A stretch of 64,000 bases of DNA from Termitomyces sp. T153. Its lineage: Eukaryota; Basidiomycota; Agaricomycetes; Agaricales; Lyophyllaceae. Position 1 is the stretch's first letter; each line of letters begins with the position of its first letter. The notes under the pieces are model-generated. The model ran no database searches and was not told where the DNA came from. It saw only the letters and a program-made list of their open reading frames with translations. Shown here in pieces: positions 46,762 through 58,164 of this stretch. Both the position numbers and the translations under genes were made by a program. Location of the stretch: assembly GCA_018296165.2 (NCBI GenBank), contig JACKQL020000128.1:61673-125672 (forward strand), read 5' to 3'.

Positions 46762-47638
46762 CTAGGGGTCAGTAATCTCGAGCTTCCCTGCTTCCCATTT
46801 CAGGACTCTCTTCATGGTCACTGTGCTCGATGGAAGATACTTCAACTCTAAAGTAGTCCGTAATGGAGTACCGTCTAGGGTTGAGAAGTGTAAGAAGAAT
46901 CTCTGGTCACGTATTGGAAGATCCAATTCCAATCCATTCCACAGCTTAATGAACGTAACGCAAGGGAGTAGCTGTATCTCAGTCCTCTGGCTCAAATCCT
47001 GGGTATTATCCGGATTCCACTGGACATCAAACTGCGTGAATATCTCGAAGCTACGGTCAATGAGGCCATTGAACAATATGACAATCTGACACGAAGGATT
47101 GCTTACAAATTCTGATTAAGATGCTTCACAATCCATTTACGCTCATCTTTCGAAAGAGATCGCCAGAAGTGCTGCCAGTTTCTCACAAAATATACCAGGC
47201 CAACCAATGCAAAGGTGATCTTATCAAAATGTCTATTACATCGTCGCTTTATGACAATCAGATATATGGTGAATTCATGACTCACTTTTTCCAGGGGTGG
47301 TGGCTATATTCTGTTCTTTCGTTCACGAGCTCCTTAAGAAGGCGTGCTGGGAAGACGCAGGGATCCAGACTGTAGTACGTATTATCTCCGAATACCCTCG
47401 ATCTTATTACGCTCTGTAACTGATATTGCCGCTGAAATAGATCTTTCGTGCCAAAATCAGGGAGTTGTTGGCCAAAGGCATTCTCTACCGTGTTTGTATT
47501 TTCGATGGCCTGTTTTATACCGTTCGGAGCCGTTAACATCTTCGACTCTTCATAGACTGATTTGACTAGCCATTTGGCTGACAAAGCGACTACGTCGACA
47601 AGGTCAGTGAGATAGGATACGGAACAAGGCGATTGCAT
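46762..47638 (-). CDS. Paralog family X, gene 2 (unknown function)
   Basis: Three exons: 47638-47286 (353 nt), 47232-47107 (126 nt), 47050-46762 (289 nt), 255 aa. It has the same exon 1 and exon 2 lengths as gene 1. Text: MQSPCSVSYLTDLVDVVALS, EESKMLTAPNGIKQAIE, NERTEYSHHPWKK, HFDKITFALVGLVYF, LSKDERKWIVKHLNQN, and in exon 3 FFLHFSTLDGTPLRTTLEL then KRVLKWEAGKLEI. An upstream in-frame ATG exists 96 bases earlier, but the MQSPCS start is conserved in all three genes and is preferred. No domain is recognised. The protein appears intact. Gene 2 lies head-to-tail with gene 1 about 0.9 kb away, with two tRNA-like repeats between them. Confidence 0.78.
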
Positions 47639-47714
47639 AGTGCGGCGCGGGAACGTAAGTTGTAGACTGAGAAGATACTTAGGTGAGCAAGTGAGGTATA
47701 ACAGATGAAATGGG

Positions 47715-47790
47715 ATTTTATAGCTTGGAGCCACAAGGCCGTGTGGCCTTGTAGCGTTGTGGCCAGTGTTTCCGCCACGTTGCTGGCCTT
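47715..47790 (-). promoter_or_regulatory. Promoter block of family X gene 2
   Basis: Minus strand: AAGGCCAGCAACGTGG, ACACTGGCCACAACGCTAC, the near-palindrome AAGGCCACACGGCCTTGTGG, CTCCAAGC, then TATAAAAT 77-84 bases before the ATG. This is the clearest of the three blocks. Confidence 0.8.
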
Positions 47791-49437
47791 ATTGTATCCT
47801 TGTTAGCTTGATCAATTTCCTTAGTCCGAGTCTACATATGTCAGTTAAGAAAGAAAGACAATGGGGACATGTACAATAGAAAACATGTCAATGAACAATG
47901 AATATTTTTGAAAAGTACTATAAACAGAGATGGCCCCCGAAGCTCAATATGCTATTAGTCTAATTGATAGTATGTACCTATGCAACTTGATAATTTCATT
48001 TTAACAAGGGATTGCACATTGAGTATAATTCTGGGATTACTACGGAGTTAACCTATAATAAGATCTACATTTTAGTCAGCATTTGCACCACTGGTACTAG
48101 CAAATCAATGTTATGGAAAATGACGTTATAGTGAGAAGTGAGCCAAGCCGATCTAGGAGAGTTGTCGTGCTGATGCGAGAGGACTCCGAAGTCAGCGGTA
48201 CAGTCATAATTATCATTATTGCTGACGCTGCCACTGCGAAGAGCCCGACAAAGGCTACGAATAATATCATTTGTGAGGGAAAAGACGGTCCTCGAAGTCT
48301 GACTCAGTGCTTGAGCAACTGGTATATGAATGACTGTCTAAGAAGGCACCTGATGTAAGAGTTCATAAAAATAATGAAGATTGGCACAAAGATTCCTGTT
48401 AGAGAAATAAAGGATGAGGCACGGTCCTCATCGGGTTTGAAGGGCAGAAGACAAGAAACTGTTGTTCTGAGATAATGTACATGCGCCCAAATTAGGACTC
48501 ACTACCCGCCAAGAGCAAGCCAGCTGTAATGTCTGGTATCATTCTTTGCGACCTCTCTGAATGGCATGACGGTCATCAGATAACATAATCAGTGGACAGT
48601 CTCTACGAGATAATTCTGTATACAAGGTTTGTGAGAGGAGGGATGACGTTTTACAAACGTTCGCTCTTATAAAGCTTCACGAGATACTTATATGGCGCTC
48701 TGATAATCAGCTGTTTCAGGCTAAACTCAGCTGCATGAGATGAGCGTAGCATTTCGATATCCGATTACAGGACTGAACACCTATTTTGACCCTCGTATCT
48801 TGAGATGGTGAAGTAAGCTAAAGGAAAAGTTCTTGCCAACCAGACAGAAGACAGCACAGAGAATTGACTTCGCATAGACGCAGGAGCCCAACACATACAT
48901 GGGGGTACTGATGAATGCTATCATAACCAGAAACTAAAATCAAAAAGCGGACTCGACGAAGCATGTAAGTCACTCCACAATACCATCAAGCTCGTGGGGA
49001 GTAGCTTGAGACAATTATCCAGCGTCCAGTAAAAGAAAAATAAGAAGGTTCAGCGAGGGAGGGGGCGAAGAGTCAATATGGTCAATGGGTACCTGCGCCT
49101 CTAACCGCAGGCTATCTATTTCCAAGCAGAATCCAATTTCGTTGTCCACCTCAGCCTGATCCTTCGGCTTTCGAACTTGATCACGACATCGGGTACCAAC
49201 CCTGTACCGTGAAGAACGGTCCGTTAACGTTATGTGGTAGGATTTTCCAGGGAAATTATCGTCAAAGGAATTGCCGAAGATCATGGATGAAATGTACCTA
49301 TCGCGGTTTGTCATTCGTCGGATATTTTGTTCAATTATTCTTGATCAAATATCCTTGCCTAGCAACACAACTACGCGTACACGATATGATCCATTCACCA
49401 ACCCTGACAGGTTCGTTGAACGAGTCCAAGTGTTAAT
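47791..49437. other. Intergenic, no gene recognised
   Basis: 1.6 kb with short frames only. A 99-codon minus-strand frame (49015-49314) and an 81-codon plus-strand frame (48113-48358) have no family resemblance that I can name. The left part (47800-48060) holds the upstream region of family X gene 2. Confidence 0.4.
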
Positions 49438-50306
49438 CTAGAACCTGCCTGGTGCAACAACATTCACCAGTGCTTTTGCCGATCCCGTACGTTTACGATG
49501 GAGGTGGAGTACGAAAACCTGCAAACCCGTAGAGTTAGTCATATCGCTGCTAGAGCATTCGAAGAGTCTAACCAAACAGGCTGCTAGCCGATTGCGGGGA
49601 ACGCGGAAACATTGGGGATCCACTGACGGGTGTTGGAGCAGGGATTTGCTAGTAGGATGTAGGATATAGTCTATGAACTTCGAAGCAGTCAATGGTGGAT
49701 AAGCATACGTCTCCAATGAGCCCAAGCCGGAATTGGTGGTCTTGGGATAGGGGGAACAATAGGAAAACGCAGTTGGAGCGGCAGGAACCTGAGCAATATA
49801 CTTGGGGACAGTGCGAGCAGTTCGTTGTCTACGATCTGGAGGATGAACGGTACACCAGCCTGGACGAGGTCGGACGGGAGTAGTCGATTCCTGGAGCGCA
49901 GGCAGCTGTTCTCCGCCTTCTAGCATTGGTGGCTGCGAATTGAAATATCTATCCTTTGAGGCAACGAAAAGCACGACAAAGGGTATCAAGACGTACTGGG
50001 GGCTTCCAATTAGATGCAAACTCTCCACTCGCACTGTGCTTTGATTTCATCTGCATCAATTCGGCAATCTCACTGCGTTATTGAGTATCAGCCGGCGAGA
50101 AATCGAATCATGCCGGTGAAGCTACATACTACTGCAGGCTCTACGTTCGTTTCGTAGCTTCCCGACTTCTTCTAGTAGGATTCGAACTTCGTTTGCCAGG
50201 GCTTTGCTGGAATCATCAAGTATCTGAAAGGTCAGCTAATAGGCGCTGGGAATCAGATGTGGACGTGCTTCGAGGATTGTAGTGGGCCTGTTCCATTCTT
50301 ATTCAT
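49438..50306 (-). CDS. Conserved basidiomycete coiled-coil protein of unknown function
   Basis: Four exons join in frame: 50306-50265, 50223-50126, 50072-49997, 49932-49438 (236 aa). Residues 15-55 form an amphipathic coiled coil (ILDDSSKALANEVRILLEEV, GKLRNERRA), followed by EIAELMQMKSKH, GEFASNWKPP, then a Pro-rich segment with RPGWCTVHPPDRRQR and a long Ser/Pro/Tyr-rich tail ending APGRF. I have the impression of a widespread uncharacterised agaricomycete protein with this layout (helical ANEVR...GKLR...YEIAEL head, WxPP, then RPxWxTVHP). No enzymatic motif is present. The first intron is short (41 nt) with donor GTCCAC, and the second donor choice (GTAGCT) is the only one that keeps the frame, so both joints are less certain. 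It does not belong to family X though it lies between its members. Confidence 0.6.
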
Positions 50307-51245
50307 TCGTGACTGAGAATATATAGACGAAGATAATGAGCAAGGGCGGTGAAAATGATGATGACAAATACAATGGCAAGAATTGGCGTCCTTCAGAAGG
50401 AGGGACGGGTGAAGGAAGGACGCATCTTGATGCGTGACGCGGCGTGACGATTGACGGTTGATTTGAACCGTCATTTCCACTAGACCGCGTACCACCTAGC
50501 CTACACAAATGACTCCCGCAGTTTCCCCTTTTGTTAACTTCGGACTTCGGATGTCAATTTGCCTACTGAACTTGTTTGCGATGAGAATAAGTAGGCTTCT
50601 CCAATGTTTGTCTGTTCTGAAATGAGTACAGAAGCATTCTAGAAACTTGTACTCCTCATGCTTGATCTTCAACCACGCCCAACCGAGATTTATCTGTGTC
50701 TGATGGTTCTTGCATGTCAAGGCCCACCGTAAAGGCTCGTTTGACCTCGAGTGCGGGGCATATCAGAGCCAGCTTCATCTAACTACCATCGAAATCTTCA
50801 TCCCGAAAAGCACAGACACGCCCCATGACCAGTAGTGCCGGCGCCCCTTATGCCCATGACCGGCCCGATCAGGGTCCACACCGGGGCTCAAACTCAGGTT
50901 TCCTAGCACACCACTGTATAAATGATGCAAGTGCTATCTACTCGTTTTACATTACCTTATTAGTTCCCTTGGAGTTCTCCTCAACAACACTGTAGTATGC
51001 GGTCTCTCGTAAAGATGAACTGGATTAGTGATCAAGATGTCGATCATCTGGCAAGGGTCAATCCCAGTGAATTAAAAGGAACACGTTGAGGCCGAAGGTC
51101 ATCTCTGTTTATAGTACTTTTGGAAAATATCGATGGTTCATGCAACGTCATAATGTTCCACGTGTTTTTAATTGTGATTCGTATTGTCTTGCTTGCATAA
51201 CTGACATAGACAAAAGGAAATCACTCAACCTAAGAAGGAAAAAAT
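50307..51245. other. Intergenic, no gene recognised
   Basis: Short frames only. Two stretches resemble the 3' half of a tRNA or B box (about 50450-50510 and 50880-50925) but no cloverleaf can be completed. 50760-50900 is GC-rich. Confidence 0.4.
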
Positions 51246-51325
51246 GAGGCCAGCAACGTGGTGAAGATAAAGACACTGGCCACCGCTGTAAAGCCATACA
51301 GCTCGGTGGCTCCAAGCTATAAAAA
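51246..51325 (+). promoter_or_regulatory. Promoter block of family X gene 3
   Basis: GAGGCCAGCAACGTGG, ACACTGGCCACCGCTGTAAA, GCCATACAGCTCGGTGG, CTCCAAGC, TATAAAAA ending 78 bases before the ATG. It shows the same order and spacing as for genes 1 and 2, with a 4-base longer spacer. Confidence 0.78.
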
Positions 51326-51403
51326 TGCCCATTCAATCTGTTATAAATCACCTTCTGTCCCAAGTAGCCTCTCAATACGCAAGTTACGCTTCCGCGCCGC
51401 GCC

Positions 51404-52240
51404 ATGCAATCCCCTTGCTCTTTATCCTATCTCGTCGATCTTACTGACGTCGTCGCTTTCTCAGCCAAATGGCTGATTGAATCGGTCTACGAAGAGTCGA
51501 AGATACTAACGGCTCCAAACGGCATAGCTCGGGGCCTGGAAACTATGAACATGACATTAGAGGACGCCTCTCGAGTACAGGACGAGATAAGGCGCAAGAT
51601 GTTTCGAGATAATCAATATGATAGTTCAGAACCTTGCGTACGTCTTCGTCAAGAACTTGTAAACGAAAGGTCAGAATATAGCCACCACCCTTGGCAAAAG
51701 TGAGTCATGGATCACCATATATATCTGATTTCCCTTCAATTGATGTGTCACTAGACGTTTCGAAAAGATCTGCCTTGCATTGATTGGTTTGGAATATTTT
51801 CTGGATAACTGGCGGATTCATTGGGGCTCTCTTTCACAAAACGATCGTGCATGGATTCACAAGTATCTCAATCAGAACTTGTAAGTGATTCTTTGTGTCA
51901 GATTGTCAACGTTTGATGACTTTTTATCAATAGCATTGATTCATTCACGAAATTTCTTGTCCAATGGGATTCGAGCGACATCCATGATTTGAACCAGAAG
52001 TCTCGCACTCAAGTACTCCCTTGGCTAATTTTAACCAAGTTGCCAAATGGATTAGAGTTGATGCTTACTATACCAAAAAACCGTCAACTTTTTGTGCACT
52101 TCATAACCGCTGACGGTACTCCGTACAGAACTAGGTTGGAGTTGCAGTATCTTTCCTCGACGGGTTGGAAGAGAGTCCTGAATTGGCAACTAGGGACACT
52201 CGAGATTTTTGACTTGTCACAATCAAATCAGTACAATTAG
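51404..52240 (+). CDS. Paralog family X, gene 3 (unknown function)
   Basis: Three exons: 51404-51699 (296 nt), 51755-51880 (126 nt), 51934-52240 (307 nt), 242 aa. It is on the opposite strand from genes 1 and 2 but has the same intron phases and identical exon 2 length. Text: MQSPCSLSYLVDLTDVVAFS, EESKILTAPNGIARGLE, NERSEYSHHPWQK, ICLALIGLEYF, WGSLSQNDRAWIHKYLNQN, FITADGTPYRTRLELQYL, KRVLNWQLGTLEIFDLS. Exon 1 is 57 nt shorter than in the others, from a deletion in the variable middle (around LEDASRVQDE). No domain is recognised. All three copies keep open frames, which argues for selection. Confidence 0.8.
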
Positions 52241-52699
52241 CCACAACAACTTTCGAGTTCTATGCTGTTATATCACTGTTGATTGTGTATACATTCTTGA
52301 ATTCCTTCAAAGTTTCACCATTTGTTCAATTTGAGCGTGACGATATCATGGAAATGGCATTGAAACCTCTATCAATGTCAGCTGGACTTGTATGAGAGCT
52401 GAATACGACAACAGCTGACCCTGACATTGTAATGCATCATACAGTGCTCAGCGCTCGGCACGTCCCATTGTTACTTTTCTTATGCATTGCTGACCTGTGG
52501 ACACATTCCAAGTCCTGATTTTGTGGGTTCAAGGCCTCCAGAGTCCCGAAGGCAATCTTAATTTGTGATATTGCAGATTCGAGGCATCTCGTGGCGGATC
52601 AAAATCTGGCAAAATTTTAGAAAATCTTGCAATAAGATTTCTGAGTTGTTCAAGGCAGTCTGATTCCCTATCATATTGAGATGTAGAACAGTTTTTGAC
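52241..52699. other. Spacer after family X gene 3
   Basis: No gene is recognised. CpG and GC content drop towards 52.7 kb as the retroelement block begins. Confidence 0.4.
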
Positions 52700-54310
52700 A
52701 TAAATTTACATATCAACTTGCTTCACAGATGATATCCTGAGAATTTGTCATGTTGCCTTTACTATGTATTCTGCACCTCAATACCTCCAATACTTTGGTA
52801 TGGTACTATGACTGGCAATGGATGCCAGTCCCTGTTTAGAAGCCTGAGGACTGCATCTATTTGGATAGATCAGACATATGAATAACAAGAGCATCCCAGA
52901 AACTGTTGCACTAGCACCTGGGCCCCTTCATGATGGAAAGGCAGCTAGTGACTGTCATGACCCACTCCCTGGACCCCTGACATTGTTCCCAGCCCACTCA
53001 CTTCCCCAGAGTCCCTCCCCCAATGCCTCATCAAAACCCCCAACCATTGAACACCCGCCGCAGCCACCCCGGGTAACTCTGATGCTTCCCTGGCAAACCC
53101 TGACAGCCCCCTGGCTAACTCCAATGACCTTCTCTGCAGCCATTGATGCTTCCCTTGACTCCCCTGGAACCCTCCCCCACTGTTCCTGACCCTGTTGTGC
53201 ATCTCCAGCTCACCACCCTGACTCACCTGACCTCCTCTGGAGCATCACAACAACCCCGGAGTGACTTGCATTCCCAACTGATCCCATCAGAATATCACTG
53301 CAGCCCACCCCTCAATCACAACTGACACCTGCTGACTCTGCACAGCTCTGTTGAGCCCTGCCACCACACCCACTGCCCCCCAGAGCTCTCCAGTAGTCAG
53401 TATATAATCCATAGAGTAGCATCCCATACTCTAGTCTTGATATTACATCAACTGGTTACTTGTGTCTTGTGTCTCCTTCTGTCTCTATTTCTATTTTTAG
53501 TCTTGAATTTATCTTGTTTCTCAGTCTCATCTTGTCTCACCTCCATCTTGTCTCAATTGTCTCTATTTCCTTTGTTTTTCTAGGTTCTTTTCACCTCTGA
53601 TGTCAGTACAAACCCCATGCATGTGCTATGATCCCTGAATATTCTTATGACCACTCTGGACCTCGTCCATTGCTTGGCCCTGGAACCCATCAGGTCTTGA
53701 TTGATCCCCCATCAAACTCTGGCTCTGCTCCCATCATCCACAAAGCCCCTGCTTGCCCTGCAATCTATTTGCATGCCTACAGACTTGTTCCTGATGCCTG
53801 CCCAAGCTTAAAGTCTAACATACTTGGTCTTAGACTTCTCTGGATCACTCTGGACTTACTTGGACTGCTTCCCTTGACTTCCCTTCACAAGTCCCTCTGG
53901 TCCATGCCAACCCTGGAGCACTAGGTTATAAGCGCAGAACATCACATCCACTTAGTAAGGACTTGCCCAGTGTACCTGAGCCCCCATAGTCAGCAGAACC
54001 TGACAGTGACATTAGCTTACTAGCTAAAACTTCCAGTTGGCCTAAACCAGCTATACCCTGTCTTCAACATTGTCCAGCTGCTTCCAGCTCCAGAAGATCC
54101 AATCACAGGATATTGACCTAAACTACCACCATCAACAATCCTGGTTGATGACAAGGAGGAGAATGAGATGGAGAATTTTTTGACAGCAGGATGTTGTAGG
54201 AGAGGTGCAGTTCAAAGTGAAGTGGAAGGGGTATGGCATCAAGGACATCTCTTGTGAATTGCAGGGAAATCTACATGCACCAGTGCTCCAAGATTCTCTA
54301 GAATAAGCCA
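52700..54310 (+). mobile_element. Family A integrase C-terminal fragment split by a solo LTR (copy A4)
   Basis: 52700-52952 and 54006-54310 together match the end of the family A polyprotein: ATTTGGATAGATCAGACAT (YLDxSD), CTGGGCCCCTTCATGATGG (LGPFM), then after the LTR the NVVKLFPAPEDPI and VNDEQEYEVEE positions of the intact-order copy, all with stops. The split point is exactly the LTR C4 with its target duplication. Confidence 0.75.
52953..54005 (+). repeat. Solo LTR, family C (copy C4)
   Basis: 1053 bp, starting TGTCATGACCC and ending AACCTGACA. It is flanked by a perfect 5-bp duplication GTGAC (52948-52952 and 54006-54010). The TATA-like CAGTATATAA is near 53396. Confidence 0.9.
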
Positions 54311-57300
54311 CATCAGTGGAGACAAATAGTGGGTTGTCTCTTGCCACAATCATAGGTTTTTCAGTGGCTAGATTTTCTGGGCCAGCCTTGACTACAGCTG
54401 GCATTGAAGGTCCAGCACTAAGAGGGTGCATGTCCATAGCCTGACCACTGCCAACTGGAACTCTATTATTGTGCTCTGTCCACACCTTCTTTGCCTTGAG
54501 AAGTTAGGACACACTACATGTTTCCCTTTCTTCAATGCTAAATGGAAGAGGATAAATGGGCCTTGTCCCTTTGAGAACTTACAGTGTCAAATTGATTTAT
54601 GATTGTGATGGTGTGAGTTGCACTACTGGATTCTCAAAGACATTGGCTATAATGTCCTCTGGCACTCCAGCATCATGCAATTTCTGGAGCAGCTGACCAA
54701 GCTGCTCATTTTCTGATAAGAAGGGCTCAGGCTCTCATGCTTTGCTCTTGCCCTTCTCCTAGGCAAAGGAAGCATTGCTCAACCATCTTTCACTCAGTCA
54801 ATGATAAAGAGATTTCACCCCCCTTAACTGCCTTTAGAAGGCAACTCAGTTGCCCTCCCTTTCCCTTTTCCTAACAAAGGGGTGTTATTAGAAAACACTA
54901 AGTAGACAAGGACTATGGTGCATTCATTGAATGCACCACTGCTGGCACTGGCAGGTTCAACCAATTTGGAAGGTGGAATCTCCTTTGCATACTTATCACA
55001 GAAGGCCATCAGACAGATTTATAATTTGTATGGGATTTTCAACTGTGTAGGTCAAGACATTTTTCTACTAAATTGTTTCCCCAGCAAATAATCAAATTTG
55101 TTTGGTTTGGAGATCTTGTCCTCTATAGCCAACCAGTATACCATGGCTGCAAAGGTAGATCATCTCACTCCTTCCTGCCTAGTCAAGTCAGCAATGACTT
55201 GGTTCCATTCTAGTAGCATATGAGGATAATATGCCCACTCAAGTGTTGGCTTTGGAATTGGCCTATTCCAATTTCTCCACTTATCAAAGTTAGAGGAATG
55301 ATTTTTTTCCCTTGCTCCTGACTGTTATGCTACCTTCACTATCAAAGGTACCTGTTCAGCTGGTTTAGACATTGTTAATAGAATTTTTCAAGGTCTTGAT
55401 ACTCTTTTTCCAACAATAACAAGGATGGATGGTTCTTGTGCAGACTCTTAGTTGTTTGAATGTCCTCCTCATTGTCCACATGACAGTAGTGCATTAAGTG
55501 CTACTGAAAAGTCCAAGCCACTCAATTTAATGCTTTTCCACCATACAAAAACATCATAAGCATCCATCCATATCCTCAAGTTCCATTTGCTGAGCTGGAG
55601 TAGCTACTGCATTAATGACCACTCAGTCATTCTGGAAGTCTAAGAGGACATTATTTGTGCTTATGAACAGAGTGACTATGATCATATTGTAGCACTCATT
55701 GGCAATGTCTACATAAACATTGCAATATTTTCCAGAGACATTATGGGTCACCCTGGCTCCATAGTTGACTATGAAATAAATACCAATTGTTCACAGCTAT
55801 GTAATTGGAGTGGCTAATAGAGCCACATGAATCTTTGCCACATATACAAAAGATGGTCCCCAAGTCCCACAACATCCATGCCTTGTGGCCATTCACCTCT
55901 ACTCACATAATGAGACATTTCCTGTCTTATGCAAGCCATACTGGTTGATCCATAGCTTATTTCCAATCCAGATTTGCACCCTGCACATCCAAATCTTGTT
56001 GCTTGGTTTCTGTATTCTCTCTTCAGGAGCAGGCATCTCAGTGATGGCAAACAACCCCTTACTATCACTGTTTTAAGTATAGTATTGTTCTTGTATGTCT
56101 CAAACTTGACATACTCCTCCTCAGCCTGGGCTGCATTGGATCTCTCTACACAACTTCAAACCTCCTGTTTATTGTTGGCATCACCTAGGTCCAAGGGAGC
56201 AGTGGTGTGTGCCATTCTAACAAATACATAAAGAGCCAGTTTCACTAGCTCCTTGCAATCCCAGGAAAAGTGCTCCACTTTTCCACATTTGGAATAAGTG
56301 ATGGTCTTGCTAGCATCTTTGCCTGCTTGGCCTGAAGCAAGGGCAAGACTTTATGGCCTACAGCAAAGTGGTCCTTTGCTGCTTCAATAGCCTTGCTGGG
56401 TCAAGAAGGCAATTGGCTTCTACCAGCCTATGTAACAAGTAGTCTCAAGGCCAATTGCACTGCTGGCCTTCTCACTATTCTGAGTGGTTGTGACTGAGCA
56501 CTCCTAAAGGGATTCCTTTTAAAAATTACTCATGAATTGTAAATTTGTCAGAAAAATAGTTATGTTCTGAGCATGGTTGAGAAAGGCATTATAGAAGCCT
56601 TGCACTCTCTCCACAATTGCATATGAGAATTGCATACACAGCATTGTGTAGTGCATTGCAAATGTCTTGCATTCTTGTGGGCCATATAAATTGGTCATAC
56701 AATTTGAGGATGTCCTTGAACATCTGATGAGACTGAGTCCTGTTGACATGAATAACATGTTCCAGGTGCTACTTTAGCACACTTATAGTGAGAAAGTCCA
56801 CAAGAATTGGAACTTTCTTGTGGTTGTGTCCTTTTCCACCATACTGAGCTATACATAGAATACACAAATGCTCATTAGTCAATCCTCAGGTTTACTGAAA
56901 TTGACTGATCCAGTATAAGAATTGATCATCCTCACTGGATCACTCCTCCCAGGCTTGAGTTCATCTGGTATTTCTAGTTGGACTGAGAACAACTGCTTTA
57001 TCACCAATTTCAAGCAATTGTGCATTGTCTGGCAGTGGTATTCATAGGCTTCCTCCACTCCCAGAATGGCAAATCATCCATAATGTTGCAGAGGCATAGA
57101 AAGCCTCTGCAGCTGTCTCTCAGGGAGTGCTATAGTCATCCTCCATTCTTGACAGCTTCTCCTTCATGTAGTCTGTGTTACTGTCCCCATCATCATAGGG
57201 AGGACTGCCTGGTTTTCTGGGAGGGTGGTAGTGGCCTTTGATAGAATGGTCTCTGCCAAGGTCTTCCACCTCTTCTACTAGGCAATGGTGGTCCACAATG

Positions 57301-57635
57301 TGTCATAGGAGGAGATCTGGATAGAGGATCACAATCTTCCACCTCTTCCAGGCTGGTCCTGCTGTGAGGGAGGTTGACTCCCTTCTTGACCTGACCATCC
57401 AAATTGTACAGCTGGGCTATGTACACTCCCAGCATGAACATCTTCTATTAGGGAGCAATCATCACACTCCTCAGTCTTCACTGACATTATATGCAGTGTC
57501 CTCTTGAAACACTACACCTTGGTTATCAACAAATGTAGACCTGGTCAGTCTACACTGTACTTGGCTGCTCCACTGTGATGACAGACATAACATCAGTAAA
57601 TGCTAGGTCAGACACTGCTAGTGTTCCCAGCATAG
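54311..57635 (-). mobile_element. Inverted relic of elements D and B
   Basis: Minus-strand reading: 57635 to about 55.4 kb matches family B gag and protease (compare 56.52-56.76 kb with 22.3 kb; a zinc knuckle remnant SKCGKVEHFSWDC near 56.28 kb whose first Cys is Tyr). 55.3-54.8 kb matches the WNQVIADL region seen at 23.95 kb and the CLMAFCDKYAKEIPPSKL region (24.15 kb). 54.75-54.31 kb matches relic D (EQLGQLLQKLHDAGV). All frames are broken. The upstream end at 57635 is cut exactly by the 3' LTR of element A1, so A1 probably inserted into this older relic. Confidence 0.7.
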
Positions 57636-58075
57636 TGTAAGGGCGACCTCTGGAGGGTGTGGCTCAATCACACAGCTGGCAAAGGGAAATCCAAAGTCTA
57701 TTCAGTACTGTACAGTGTCTACCAAGATAACTACTCACCTGGCAAAGGGAAATCCAAAGAGAACAAGTCTGAGGATTCCCTAGGCCAGGTGTGATGCTTC
57801 AGAGGCTTCAGAAGCATGAGAAACAACTGTACAGTATGACAGAGAAAAAAGACACAAGTGATATGTCAGCAATTGGTCAGCAGTTACATAAGCCAGTGGC
57901 AGTGTCAAAGGGGCACACTTGTCTGAATTATTGACAGAGAACCAGTGCAGCCTGAGGGCTAAAACTAGGACCAATAGATAGGGAAAAGGAAGGAGAATAA
58001 AGGAAAACTATAACAGAGCAAATCTGACAAGAACTGGAGGAGGAGAAGGGGAAATAAGTGAGACATCCCCTGACA
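57636..58075 (-). repeat. 3' LTR of family A element A1
   Basis: 440 bp. Minus strand TGTCAGGGGATGTC ... CCCTTACA. It differs from the other LTR (63566-64000) at 13 of 435 compared positions by eye, 12 of them transitions. It carries two copies of CTGGCAAAGGGAAATCCAAA. Confidence 0.93.
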
Positions 58076-58088
58076 TCACCCACCCTCT
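58076..58088 (-). promoter_or_regulatory. Polypurine tract of element A1
   Basis: Minus strand AGAGGGTGGGTGA directly before the 3' LTR; this is the expected primer for second-strand DNA synthesis. Confidence 0.65.
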
Positions 58089-58164
58089 AGGATGCGGCCC
58101 CTCAATGCACTGGGTAGAAGAAGTCACGAATTGCCTGGTCAGCTGGTGAAATAGAGTAGATGCC

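Noticed and set aside
50450..50515. Possible tRNA (GACGG, TTCAAAT, loop on the minus strand)
   Set aside because: A T-loop-like stretch exists, but no acceptor or anticodon stem can be completed.
50860..50930. Possible tRNA or SINE head (GAGTTTGAGCCCCGG on the minus strand)
   Set aside because: Only a B-box-like match; no cloverleaf and no second copy noticed.
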